A DNA stretch of 64,000 bases, from NCBI RefSeq assembly GCF_000331995.1, contig NC_020134.1, positions 744,001 to 808,000 of the forward strand. The letters run 5' to 3'. This document shows positions 38,640 to 46,636 of this stretch, in pieces. The notes beneath the pieces were generated by a model that ran no database searches, was not told the DNA's origin, and was given only the letters and a program-made list of their open reading frames with translations. Within the stretch, counting starts at the first letter, position 1; the number at the start of each line of letters is the position of its first letter. This DNA comes from Thermoclostridium stercorarium subsp. stercorarium DSM 8532. Lineage in GTDB: Bacteria; Bacillota; Clostridia; DSM-8532. The translations under genes and the position numbers were made by a program.

Positions 38640-38908
38640 TGGACCGATAATAGAGCGGGGAATCCATTCTGAGCTGATGTGTTTAGACAGGAAGTATGGA
38701 ATCACAATATAGCGCTACCGTACTAAGTGGTCCGCAGTATACCGAACGGTACATACGGTGGCGTGGGAAGATGGCTATTCACAAATGAATAACCTTATGC
38801 TTTAGGTGCTTATACGACCGTAGTAAGGCTTCTGCTCAGGTATTAGGACATAACTCTGCATCAGTTCAGGATCGCAAGCAAATACCCCTGATAAATTAAG
38901 TAAAAGTG
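38640..38908. other. Gene-free stretch with a possible intron-end relic
   Basis: No open frame is supported. A 10-bp stem CGCTACCGTA (38713-38722)/TACGGTGGCG (38754-38763) followed by GTGGGAAGATGG and a small TATTCA/TGAATA hairpin resembles the domain V-VI end of bacterial group II introns. No reverse transcriptase is present. Confidence 0.35.
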
Positions 38909-38937
38909 TTGATTTATTATTAAAAAAAGTATATAAT
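38909..38937 (+). promoter_or_regulatory. Promoter upstream of smpB
   Basis: TTGATT (38909-38914) and TATAAT (38932-38937), 17-base spacer, about 60 bases before the smpB start. Confidence 0.65.
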
Positions 38938-39000
38938 TTATATCCACCCTTTAAGTTATCAATCTCCATAACAGAGAGCTAAAGGACTGGTAACGAGAAA

Positions 39001-39468
39001 ATGGATAAAGATTCAATCAGGATAGTAGCGCAGAATAAAAAGGCGAAGCACGATTATTTTATCGAGGAAACTTTCGAGGCCGGAATTGTACTTTCAGGAA
39101 CAGAGGTAAAGTCGGTACGGCAGGGAAAAGTTAACCTGAAGGACAGTTATGCTTATATTAAAAATTCCGAAGTTTTTGTAAGAGGAATGCATATCAGTCC
39201 GTATGAGCAAGGGAATATTTTTAATCAGGATCCCTTACGGGACAGAAAACTTTTGCTCCATAAAAGGGAGATTAACAAGCTGATAGGTTACACACAGCAA
39301 AAAGGGTTAACACTGATACCGACAAAATTATATTTTAAAAATAACTGGGCAAAGGTTGAACTGGCTGTAGCAAGGGGTAAAAAACTGTACGACAAACGAA
39401 GGGCCATGGCTGAACGTGATGCAAAGCGTGCGATAGATAAAAAAATGAAAGAGTACAACAGGCAATAA
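39001..39468 (+). CDS. smpB: SsrA-binding protein SmpB
   Basis: A 155-residue RNA-binding protein that escorts tmRNA to stalled ribosomes. Signatures: [35 protein letters not shown] and the basic tail [17 protein letters not shown]. It lies directly upstream of its tmRNA partner. Confidence 0.97.
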   Translation: MDKDSIRIVAQNKKAKHDYFIEETFEAGIVLSGTEVKSVRQGKVNLKDSYAYIKNSEVFVRGMHISPYEQGNIFNQDPLRDRKLLLHKREINKLIGYTQQKGLTLIPTKLYFKNNWAKVELAVARGKKLYDKRRAMAERDAKRAIDKKMKEYNRQ

Positions 39469-39533
39469 ATCGGTTTATTATATGGTACTTAATTTGGAAG
39501 TATGGTATAATATATAGTGATAGTGAATAATAT

Positions 39534-39895
39534 GGGGGCGTATTGGTTTCGACGGGATTATTGAAGCAAGAGTAGCGGGTAGAGGATTCTCGTTGGCCTC
39601 TTTAAAAAACGAGAGCTAAAAATAAACGCAAACAACGATAACTACGCTTTAGCTGCTGCGTAAGTAACACGCAGCCCGTCGGCCCCGGGGTTCCTGCGCC
39701 TCGGGATACCGGCGTCATCAAGGCAGGGAACCAGCCGGATCAGGCTTCAGGTCCGGTGGGATTTAATGAAGCTACCGACTTATAAAGCCTGTCTCTGGGC
39801 GTTATAAGAAGGGAATGTCAAAACAGAGACTGCACCCGGAGAAGCTCTTGTGGATATGGTTCCGGACACGAGTTCGATTCTCGTCGCCTCCACCA
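39534..39895 (+). ncRNA. ssrA: tmRNA (SsrA)
   Basis: The 5' end GGGGGCG pairs with CGCCTCC near the 3' end, which is followed by ACCA; the T-arm GTTCGATTC is present. The tag frame begins at GCA 39628 and encodes ANNDNYALAAA before TAA at 39661, a normal ClpXP-type degradation tag. Its 3' end served as an integration site for the element whose relic follows. Confidence 0.96.
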
Positions 39896-40431
39896 TCAAA
39901 AGTCACAATTTTATCTATTTCGATTTTATCTTCATACACAATTATTTTATTAACGTAATCCCGGATGATGCGTTTCTGCTCTTCCGGGCTTTTGTTTCTT
40001 ATATCAGCATCTTTCTGAAGGTATTTCCTTATCATATCTTCGGTAGGCGCATGTGTTTTGGCTTGCAATTTGGCTTCTTCTAATTTAAGCAAAAGGTTTG
40101 CTTCCTTTGTTTCAAGTTCATCCATTTTTTCCTTTATAGACGGATGGAACATCCCTGCTGCTATGACATTTACTATGTTGTTTATTTCAGTCTGAATACC
40201 AGCGAGTTGGTCAGTAAATATGTTTTTATATCACGATTTATTTCTTCGACCTGTGAAGCAGCATATTCAGATATTTTTGCAATAATCCTTTCTATAGCTT
40301 CAGGTGAAAATACGTTCTTCTCAGGATGTTCAATAACGAGGTTCTCTATATATCTTTATTGATAATCTTCATGACGCATTCTTTTGTTCTTTTTCTATTA
40401 GAGCATTCATACGTCACGTAAAAGTTTTATT
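39896..40431 (-). pseudogene. Serine recombinase C-terminal relic
   Basis: Minus-strand frames show, in order, a zinc-ribbon piece (YECSNRKRTKECVMKIINKD), then ENLVIEHPEKNVFSPEAIE, then after another shift TDQLAGIQTEINNIVNVI through the coiled coil to YVNKIIVYEDKIEID. These are the C-terminal features of large serine recombinases. At least two frameshifts separate them and the catalytic domain is gone. The final codons (GGGDENRTRV) run into the complement of the tmRNA 3' end, showing that the element abuts ssrA. It marks the left end of a decayed integrated element. Confidence 0.8.
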
Positions 40432-40574
40432 TCTACCAGTGGACAAGCTGCAGTTTCCTCGCGCCAGTATAAACCCACAAAGCCGGCATTATGACAGGAA
40501 CGGCAAGGGAAAAAAGTAACTGACAGCTCTAAAATTAAATCCTTCCTGTAGCGCTACCCCGGCTTCGTTCTGGG

Positions 40575-40773
40575 TTATTAATTTAATTTGCAAATTGGTA
40601 AAATATATGGTAATATTTATCAATAAATAATTCTGTCGATCTCCGGTAGCTTAAAAACCCCCGGGGATCGACAGATGTAAAAATCGAGCAATATCAGCTA
40701 TTTGCGGATTTTAATACTTAAAAACATGAAAGTTATGATTTTATAAAAGCGGCTTTTTACGAGGGTTTTACGG
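40575..40773 (+). promoter_or_regulatory. CRISPR array 1 leader
   Basis: An AT-rich leader with AATTTGCAAATTGGTAAAA, AATAATTCTGTCGAT and a CCCCCGGGGATCGACAG segment. It is nearly identical over about 190 bases to the leader of array 2 (44947-45139). Confidence 0.85.
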
Positions 40774-41974
40774 GTTTAAAGTTTACCTATAAGGAATTGA
40801 AACTCACCATCGCCTTTACTATACAAGTGTGTTCCTCGTTTAAAGTTTACCTATAAGGAATTGAAACATTTCGGTGATGCACCCCACGAGCATAAAATGC
40901 TCGGTTTAAAGTTTACCTATAAGGAATTGAAACGTTAGGTTTCTTTTTAGATTCTATGATACCTTTTAGTTTAAAGTTTACCTATAAGGAATTGAAACTC
41001 AAAAATCTATATCACTTTTTACTATATCCCTTGTGTTTAAAGTTTACCTATAAGGAATTGAAACATCGATAATGTCAATTCTACCTAAAGGGTAATAATC
41101 GTTTAAAGTTTACCTATAAGGAATTGAAACGTGTTTTTTAATATATTAAGTAATGTTTTATCATTTGTTTAAAGTTTACCTATAAGGAATTGAAACCGTT
41201 AATTAATTTTTCATTCTTCATGGTTTTAACCTGTTTAAAGTTTACCTATAAGGAATTGAAACTCCCCAACGCTCAGCAAGTTTAACCTCCGATGTGAGTT
41301 TAAAGTTTACCTATAAGGAATTGAAACTGAGCGCATCAGCGAACTCATGGAAGAAGAGCGCAGGTTTAAAGTTTACCTATAAGGAATTGAAACGCAGTAG
41401 TCCGTATGCTGGTAACATCCGGCCTCTCGTTTAAAGTTTACCTATAAGGAATTGAAACCATAAATAATTATTTAGAGGCGCCTCCTGAAAGGCGTTTAAA
41501 GTTTACCTATAAGGAATTGAAACTTACATGTTGCTCATACAGTGGAACAGGTACCGTAAGTTTAAAGTTTACCTATAAGGAATTGAAACCTTTAGCGTCA
41601 AACATTACATATATCCCTCTACGTTTAAAGTTTACCTATAAGGAATTGAAACCGAACACCAGGACCACAGCAAAGCGGTGCGTGATGGTTTAAAGTTTAC
41701 CTATAAGGAATTGAAACCCTCGACATTGGATATAGGCCCAAATTCACAAGAGTTTAAAGTTTACCTATAAGGAATTGAAACCCTTCTGAAAGGATAATAA
41801 AAATAGCCGTCGCAAGTTTAAAGTTTACCTATAAGGAATTGAAACATGATCGTTGTGGAAAACGAATACTTCGTTTCCACGTTTAAAGTTTACCTATAAG
41901 GAATTGAAACTTATTAAAAGCGTTTAATGCACCGTCTATTGTTAGTTTAAAGTTTACCTATAAGGAATTGAAAC
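40774..41974 (+). CRISPR. CRISPR array 1, 19 repeats
   Basis: Nineteen essentially identical 30-base repeats, starting GTTTAAAGTTTACC and ending AAGGAATTGAAAC, at a mean period of 65 bases. There are 18 spacers of about 33-38 bases. The 3' end GAATTGAAAC is typical of type I-B systems of Clostridia. The leader lies on the left. First repeat 40774-40803, last 41945-41974. No cas gene is in the window, so Cas proteins must come from elsewhere. Confidence 0.98.
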
Positions 41975-42116
41975 TATTTTCATTGTGGGAAACCTTCACA
42001 TCGAAGGTATTTCATACAATTTATATTGAAAAGGATAAAACTAATGGTATAATTTAAATAAACGTTTTGTCTGTCGATGTCTAATGAGTGTTAAATTGAC
42101 TTTATGAGGATTTTAC

Positions 42117-42336
42117 GGATTTGGAGTATACCTATGAGGAATTGAAACTATAGCTCTTTTAACTTTTTGACGCCCTTATTATCATTTTAAGTTTACCTAT
42201 AAGGAATTGAAACGAATATGTATAGCCCTTGTTGTTACCACACTCTTCGATTAAAGCCTTCCTGTGAGGAATTAAAACCCGTCAAGCCGTATGTTTCCAC
42301 CTGTTGTGGCGCTTTTGTCTACCTATAAGGATTTTT
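42117..42336 (+). CRISPR. Relic CRISPR array with degenerate repeats
   Basis: Four degenerate repeat copies near 42118-42147, 42185-42212, 42250-42279 and 42309-42335. They share fragments such as ACCTATGAGGAATTGAAAC and TTTACCTATAAGGAATTG, each with substitutions or truncation, spaced about 65 bases. The upstream segment (about 42040-42115) has vestiges of the leader. Mixed similarity to both intact arrays suggests an old third array. Confidence 0.8.
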
Positions 42337-42386
42337 CTCGTCTATAACCGAACGGATGTTTGTTATAATATCTATGGGTGAATTCT

Positions 42387-42515
42387 ATGAAAGCTCTCAT
42401 GCAACCCGTAGACATGATAAGCTGCACTTTAACGAAGTGGAGAGCTCCGCAGACTGTCAGGTTCATGGCAAAAGGTAAAGACGGTAAAAAGAACGAGAGT
42501 TTGAAGTCACGTTGA
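42387..42515 (+). CDS. Possible small gene or gene remnant
   Basis: A 42-codon frame (MKALMQPVDMISCTLTKWRA) preceded by GGGTG and a TATAAT at 42364. The first ten residues recall the start of a clostridial hypothetical family, but the rest does not continue as expected, so it is probably a truncated relic. Confidence 0.3.
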   Translation: MKALMQPVDMISCTLTKWRAPQTVRFMAKGKDGKKNESLKSR

Positions 42516-42768
42516 GTTGAATTCATGCAAAGGAGAAATGGCTGAAAATCATCGAGCATACGGTAACGGCTGTATGCAAACGGTATATTTGATTTTTAAT
42601 TTTAAGAGACGGGATTTATGTGACATGAAAACATTTTACAGTATGAGTTTGGAGACATCTGAAAAATAAAAAAATTAAAGAATAAAAGATGATTTTATCT
42701 TTTTTTGTAGAAATAAAACACTAATTGTAGAAATAAAACATTAATAATATGTGCCAAAGGGGGATACT

Positions 42769-43101
42769 ATGGATTTACTAAGGGATTATGACAATTATAT
42801 GATTAGGCAAATATTAAAAGAGAATGACGAAAAAATGGCTAATGAAATCAGAGAAAAAGAAAATATATTATCGGAGTTAAAAAAGAAATATTATAACATT
42901 GTTTTGGATAAAGAATTTGAGGAGTTTCTAAAGGAATTTGACAAGGATGCCGCACAGACTGAAAACACTCAGGAATCAGAGAATCTTGATGAGCTTGGCA
43001 GGCGGATTGAGGAACTGGAAAAGGAAATAGAAGTCTTAAAGATCAGATATCGCGGCTATCAACTGTTCAAGAAAAAAATAGAAGGTCAGTTTTACAAATA
43101 A
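42769..43101 (+). CDS. Unknown coiled-coil protein
   Basis: A 110-residue, highly charged helical protein with two coiled-coil stretches (KMANEIREKENILSELKKKY and LGRRIEELEKEIEVLKIR) and no membrane segment. ATG 42769 has AAAGGGGG six bases upstream. It is followed by a strong terminator, supporting a real monocistronic gene. It lies inside the element; phage origin is possible. Confidence 0.68.
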   Translation: MDLLRDYDNYMIRQILKENDEKMANEIREKENILSELKKKYYNIVLDKEFEEFLKEFDKDAAQTENTQESENLDELGRRIEELEKEIEVLKIRYRGYQLFKKKIEGQFYK

Positions 43102-43108
43102 AAAAATC

Positions 43109-43134
43109 AAGAGCCTTGAACAAGGCTCTTTTTT
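43109..43134 (+). terminator. Terminator of the coiled-coil gene
   Basis: Perfect 10-bp stem AAGAGCCTTG/CAAGGCTCTT with a two-base nominal loop and a T run. Confidence 0.9.
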
Positions 43135-43246
43135 GTTGGCATTGCAGAATTTTGGCGGCAAATGAGTTTTGCGCAGAAAACAAAAGCTTTTAATAATTGT
43201 ATGCTACCTAAAAATGTGAAATATAAAAAATACCATGGGAATGGTC

Positions 43247-43276
43247 AGGCACTTACTTTCGTAAGTGCCTTTATTT
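43247..43276 (+). terminator. Isolated intrinsic terminator
   Basis: Perfect stem AGGCACTTAC/GTAAGTGCCT, TTTC loop, followed by TTATTTAT. No gene directly precedes it, so the upstream transcription unit was probably lost. Confidence 0.75.
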
Positions 43277-43619
43277 ATACCCAGTCAAACATTTCCTGAC
43301 TGATACCTGACTGTTTGTTATGATTTTATGCCGTTTTTCGGTACCGTGAACATGAAAAGGGACGGCATTACCGGAGACAACCGGTTTAAAAAAGCAAAAA
43401 GAAAGGAGGAATGGATATGGGCTGTGGCTGAAGATTTCACGTAAGACGGAAGACTTCTGGCAGGACGGATGCATAAGTAATGCGGCTATTTTTTGGGAAA
43501 ACTGGTGAGGTGGAAATGTAAAAAAATAGTAATCAGTTGACCGGTTAACAAAATTTTGGGTAGGGTGCTCGGGCAAATAACGGAAAATTCATTGCAAGAG
43601 CGGGAAAGCAGGTGTTTAT
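43277..43619. other. Gene-poor stretch upstream of the lysis cassette
   Basis: Contains a GAAAGGAGG site before a very short frame at about 43420 that stops after four codons. Probably the decayed 3' part of a phage structural gene; nothing identifiable. Confidence 0.4.
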
Positions 43620-43850
43620 ATGCCAGGTGCGGAGATGGCGCAATACGGCATAGGATTTTTCGCCATCGCTGGGCTTATATATGTAATAACAAAGTTTTTA
43701 GACAAACGGAAAGATACGGAACTTACGGAAGTAATTGAGGATAATACAAAAGTTGTGGAAAAGGTGATTTCGGTACTTCAGGCTATTCAGCTGTCGCTTA
43801 CACGCCAGGAAGTCCAAATTGACGAATTATTGGATAGAGCAAGGAGATGA
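43620..43850 (+). CDS. BhlA/UviB-like holin
   Basis: A 76-residue protein with one N-terminal membrane helix (GIGFFAIAGLIYVITKFL) and a charged helical tail (VVEKVISVLQAIQLSL). This architecture fits the BhlA/UviB holin-like family. It lies six bases before the amidase gene, the usual holin-endolysin order. ATG 43635 is an alternative start. Confidence 0.75.
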   Translation: MPGAEMAQYGIGFFAIAGLIYVITKFLDKRKDTELTEVIEDNTKVVEKVISVLQAIQLSLTRQEVQIDELLDRARR

Positions 43851-43856
43851 TGGTAC

Positions 43857-44519
43857 ATGTTAAGTTATGTAACTGACCACATACCCAAAACTACGCCTTA
43901 CAACCGCCGTCCCGGGTATTCCATGACGCCGGAATATATCACAATACATTCTACCGGCAATCCGACCAGTACGGCAAGGAACGAACGCGCATGGTTAACT
44001 AACCCGAATAACAATGTCACGGCCAGCTGGCATATTGTAGTGGACGAAAAAGAGGCAATTGAAGCCATACCTTTAAACGAGGTCGCATGGCATGCCGGGG
44101 ACGGGGGGAACGGGACGGGAAACAGAAAAAGCATTGGTATTGAAATATGCGAAAGCGGAGACAGGCAAAAGACTTTGAAGAATGCTGCGGAACTGGTTGC
44201 AAAGCTTCTGAAAGAACGCGGATGGGGAGTGGATAGGCTGCGCCGGCATTATGACTGGAGCGGTAAAATATGCCCTCGGATTTTCTACGATAACGGCAAG
44301 TGGACAGGGTGGGAACAGTTTAAGGAAGCTGTTCAAAAGGAACTTTTCGGAGGTGATAACATGACACAGGATAAAAATCAGCCTTCCGACTGGGCGAAGG
44401 AGGCCTGGGAATGGGCTAAAAAGGAAGGTATTACAGACGGAACGGATCCGCAGAGAGTTGCCACACGTGAAGAAGTCATAACCATGCTTTACCGGTATTA
44501 TAAGAAGGATTCCAAATAA
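43857..44519 (+). CDS. Phage-type N-acetylmuramoyl-L-alanine amidase
   Basis: A 220-residue endolysin cleaving the amide bond between muramic acid and the peptide stem. The Amidase_2 domain spans about 5-160, with zinc ligands His31 (ITIHSTGN), His131 (RRHYDW) and Cys139 (KICPR). The last 50 residues (WAKEAWEWAKKEGITDGT, ATREEVITMLYRY) look like a partial SLH-type repeat used for wall attachment. It is the core of the lysis cassette lying between the CRISPR arrays. Confidence 0.9.
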   Translation: MLSYVTDHIPKTTPYNRRPGYSMTPEYITIHSTGNPTSTARNERAWLTNPNNNVTASWHIVVDEKEAIEAIPLNEVAWHAGDGGNGTGNRKSIGIEICESGDRQKTLKNAAELVAKLLKERGWGVDRLRRHYDWSGKICPRIFYDNGKWTGWEQFKEAVQKELFGGDNMTQDKNQPSDWAKEAWEWAKKEGITDGTDPQRVATREEVITMLYRYYKKDSK

Positions 44520-44693
44520 TGTGATATTGGTTATATTGCTTAATGCTGTCTTTACAGCAGCAGGACTGTTTATTGCCACCGGACCAAACGGATCCAATGG
44601 CTTTGATGATAGGCGCATGGTTCATCTTCACGACAGCTGAATGGTCCTTGGATTGAAAAAAGAAAAATGGGAGTGAAAGAGGAGTTGAAAGGG

Positions 44694-44900
44694 ATGAGTA
44701 ATCTCAAGCAAAAACTTACAAGCAGAAAGTTCTGGATAACCATTGCAACGGTTGTCTTTATTATCCTTTCTGAGGGATTAGGCTGAAATATTGACAATGA
44801 TTTGTACTGGAAAATTGTAACAATGACGCTCGGCTATATTTTTGGTGAAGCAGCCGCCAACATTGCAAGAGCGAAGAGTACTGACAGCGCAAATGCATAA
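44694..44900 (+). pseudogene. Second holin-like protein with internal TGA
   Basis: A 69-codon frame starting MSNLKQKLTSRKFWI with GGAGTTGAAAGGG upstream. Codon 31 is TGA (44784-44786), after ILSEGLG; translation would resume NIDNDLYWKIVTMTLGYIFG. Without the stop it would be a two-helix phage holin. Trp (TGG) is a plausible ancestral residue. It lies after the amidase and before a terminator. Confidence 0.7.
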
Positions 44901-44920
44901 ACATTATCTGTTACCTGCTT

Positions 44921-44946
44921 ACCCCGGCTTCGGCCGGGGGTTTTTT
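44921..44946 (+). terminator. Terminator of the lysis cassette
   Basis: CCCCGGC TTCG GCCGGGG hairpin with a six-T run. A decayed copy of the same hairpin (CCCCGGCTTCGTTCTGGG) lies at about 40556-40573 before the first leader. Confidence 0.9.
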
Positions 44947-45139
44947 ATTTAATTTGCAAATTGGTAAAATATATGGTAATATTTATCAGTAAATAATTCT
45001 GTCGATGTCCGGTAACTTAAAAAACCCCGGGGATCGACAGATCTTAAAACTGAGCAATATTAGCTATTTGAGGATTTTAATGCTTAAAAACTTGAAAGTT
45101 ATGATTTTATAAAAGTGGCTTTTTATCCGGTTTTTACGG
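44947..45139 (+). promoter_or_regulatory. CRISPR array 2 leader
   Basis: It starts ATTTAATTTGCAAATTGG and ends with GGCTTTTTAT... next to the first repeat. Near-identical to the array 1 leader, with about one change per ten bases. Confidence 0.85.
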
Positions 45140-45613
45140 GTTTGAAGTTTACCTATGAGGAATTGAAACGATAAAACAAGCTACCCCTGAAGTACTCCAT
45201 CGGTTTGAAGTTTACCTATGAGGAATTGAAACCAAATATTCTAAATCCAATCGCAAAAATTGATATTGTTTGAAGTTTACCTATGAGGAATTGAAACCGG
45301 GGAAACATTAACGTTATTAAATCAAACACAAAGTTTGAAGTTTACCTATGAGGAATTGAAACTAGTGAAAGCAGAAAACGCAACTTAGGCAAAACGAGTT
45401 TGAAGTTTACCTATGAGGAATTGAAACGAAGCCGGCACTAAATATGTTTCCCATGTGTCAAAAGTTTGAAGTTTACCTATGAGGAATTGAAACCGTTTTT
45501 TGACGTAGATAGGTTGCTTCGGTCGCCCGTTTGAAGTTTACCTATGAGGAATTGAAACGTGTTGGTATAACCCCCTCCACACAACCACATCGCGTTTGAA
45601 GTTTACCTATAAA
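45140..45613 (+). CRISPR. CRISPR array 2, 7 full repeats and a truncated eighth
   Basis: Repeats of 30 bases at 45140, 45203, 45268, 45333, 45398, 45464 and 45529; a final copy at 45594 is cut after about 20 bases. They differ from array 1 repeats at positions 5 (G for A) and 18 (G for A). Seven spacers of about 33-36 bases lie between them. The truncated end suggests a deletion removed the older part of the array. Confidence 0.97.
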
Positions 45614-45979
45614 GGGTTCTTTTTACTACCTCCAAAGCATTGAGCCAATGGAGAGCTTCAGCACTTTTCAGGATAAATGAAAAAAAGTACAATGCAGTGA
45701 GAAACATGTGTAGGGTTCTATGGCCGGTTTCAGCTCTTTTTTTATAATTTAGTTAAATGCTGATGTATTTTTTTGGAACAGGAATTTTTTGTTATATTGA
45801 ATTATTTCGCAGAAAGAGCTTGAACAAGCGATGAAAGACAAATGGCGGTTTGGCAATGAATAATACTGTTTTTTTAAAGAACAGAAAGATTTTTAAAACT
45901 TAAAAGAATTTGTATATTGAATTGAATATATGATATATAATGTAATTATGTATATTTAAAAGTTAAAAAGGGTGATAAA
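45614..45979. other. Gene-free stretch right of array 2
   Basis: One frame at about 45620-45745 reads as a protein-like fragment (KALSQWRASALFRINEKK) but has no start or ribosome site; it may be a relic joined to the array by deletion. A TATAAT at 45936 could serve msrA, but no good -35 was found. Confidence 0.4.
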
Positions 45980-46501
45980 ATGGCATCTGAAATATATTTA
46001 GCAGGCGGATGTTTTTGGGGAATGGAGAAATACCTCTCACTGATTAAGGGTGTTGAAGCGACGCAGGTGGGATACGCGAACGGAAAAACCCTGTTTCCCA
46101 CTTATGAGGAAGTCTGCCATAATAATACCGGTCATGCCGAAACGGTAAAAGTGGTATACAATCCGGAGGTAATATCACTTAAAGAGTTGCTGAAACTTTA
46201 TTTTGAAGCCATTGATCCCACTTCGCTTAACAGGCAGGGAGCGGATGTGGGTACCCAGTACAGGACGGGAATTTATTACATCAACGAAAGGGATCTTCCC
46301 GTTATCAGGGAAGCCATAGTGGAGCTTCAGAAAAAATATGACAAACCGGTGGTAATTGAAGTTGAACCCCTGAGAAATTACAGTCCTGCGGAGGAGTATC
46401 ATCAGAAATATCTGGATAAAAATCCCGGAGGATACTGTCATATCAGTCCCGAGCTTTTTAAAAAGGCTGCAAATGCCGTTCCTTCAGGTTTAAAGGAGTA
46501 A
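45980..46501 (+). CDS. msrA: Peptide-methionine (S)-S-oxide reductase
   Basis: A 173-residue repair enzyme reducing methionine-S-sulfoxide. The catalytic motif GGCFWGME with Cys11 and the conserved [14 protein letters not shown] and EEYHQKY segments are present. No MsrB domain is fused. It starts after AAAAAGGGTG. Confidence 0.95.
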   Translation: MASEIYLAGGCFWGMEKYLSLIKGVEATQVGYANGKTLFPTYEEVCHNNTGHAETVKVVYNPEVISLKELLKLYFEAIDPTSLNRQGADVGTQYRTGIYYINERDLPVIREAIVELQKKYDKPVVIEVEPLRNYSPAEEYHQKYLDKNPGGYCHISPELFKKAANAVPSGLKE

Positions 46502-46636
46502 TTTTTTCTGTTCCGGGAAATAACAGATTATTAAATGACATTCGGTTTTTATTCATAAAAATATTATAAGTTTCCGTGAGAAATTCCCATTGAAATTGCC
46601 AAGAAAATGCGAGAAGTGGAAGGGGGTATAGTTATA

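Noticed and set aside
39802-40152. Intact recombinase gene on the minus strand
   Set aside because: Only the end of the coiled-coil region is in this frame; upstream parts lie in other frames and its last codons are tmRNA sequence, so it is listed as a relic.
42323-42559. Minus-strand 78-residue frame
   Set aside because: No ribosome site, no recognisable features, and it covers the last degenerate CRISPR repeat.
40000-46000. cas genes next to the CRISPR arrays
   Set aside because: No frame in this region or elsewhere in the window shows Cas1, Cas2, Cas3, Cas5-8 or Csm/Cmr features.
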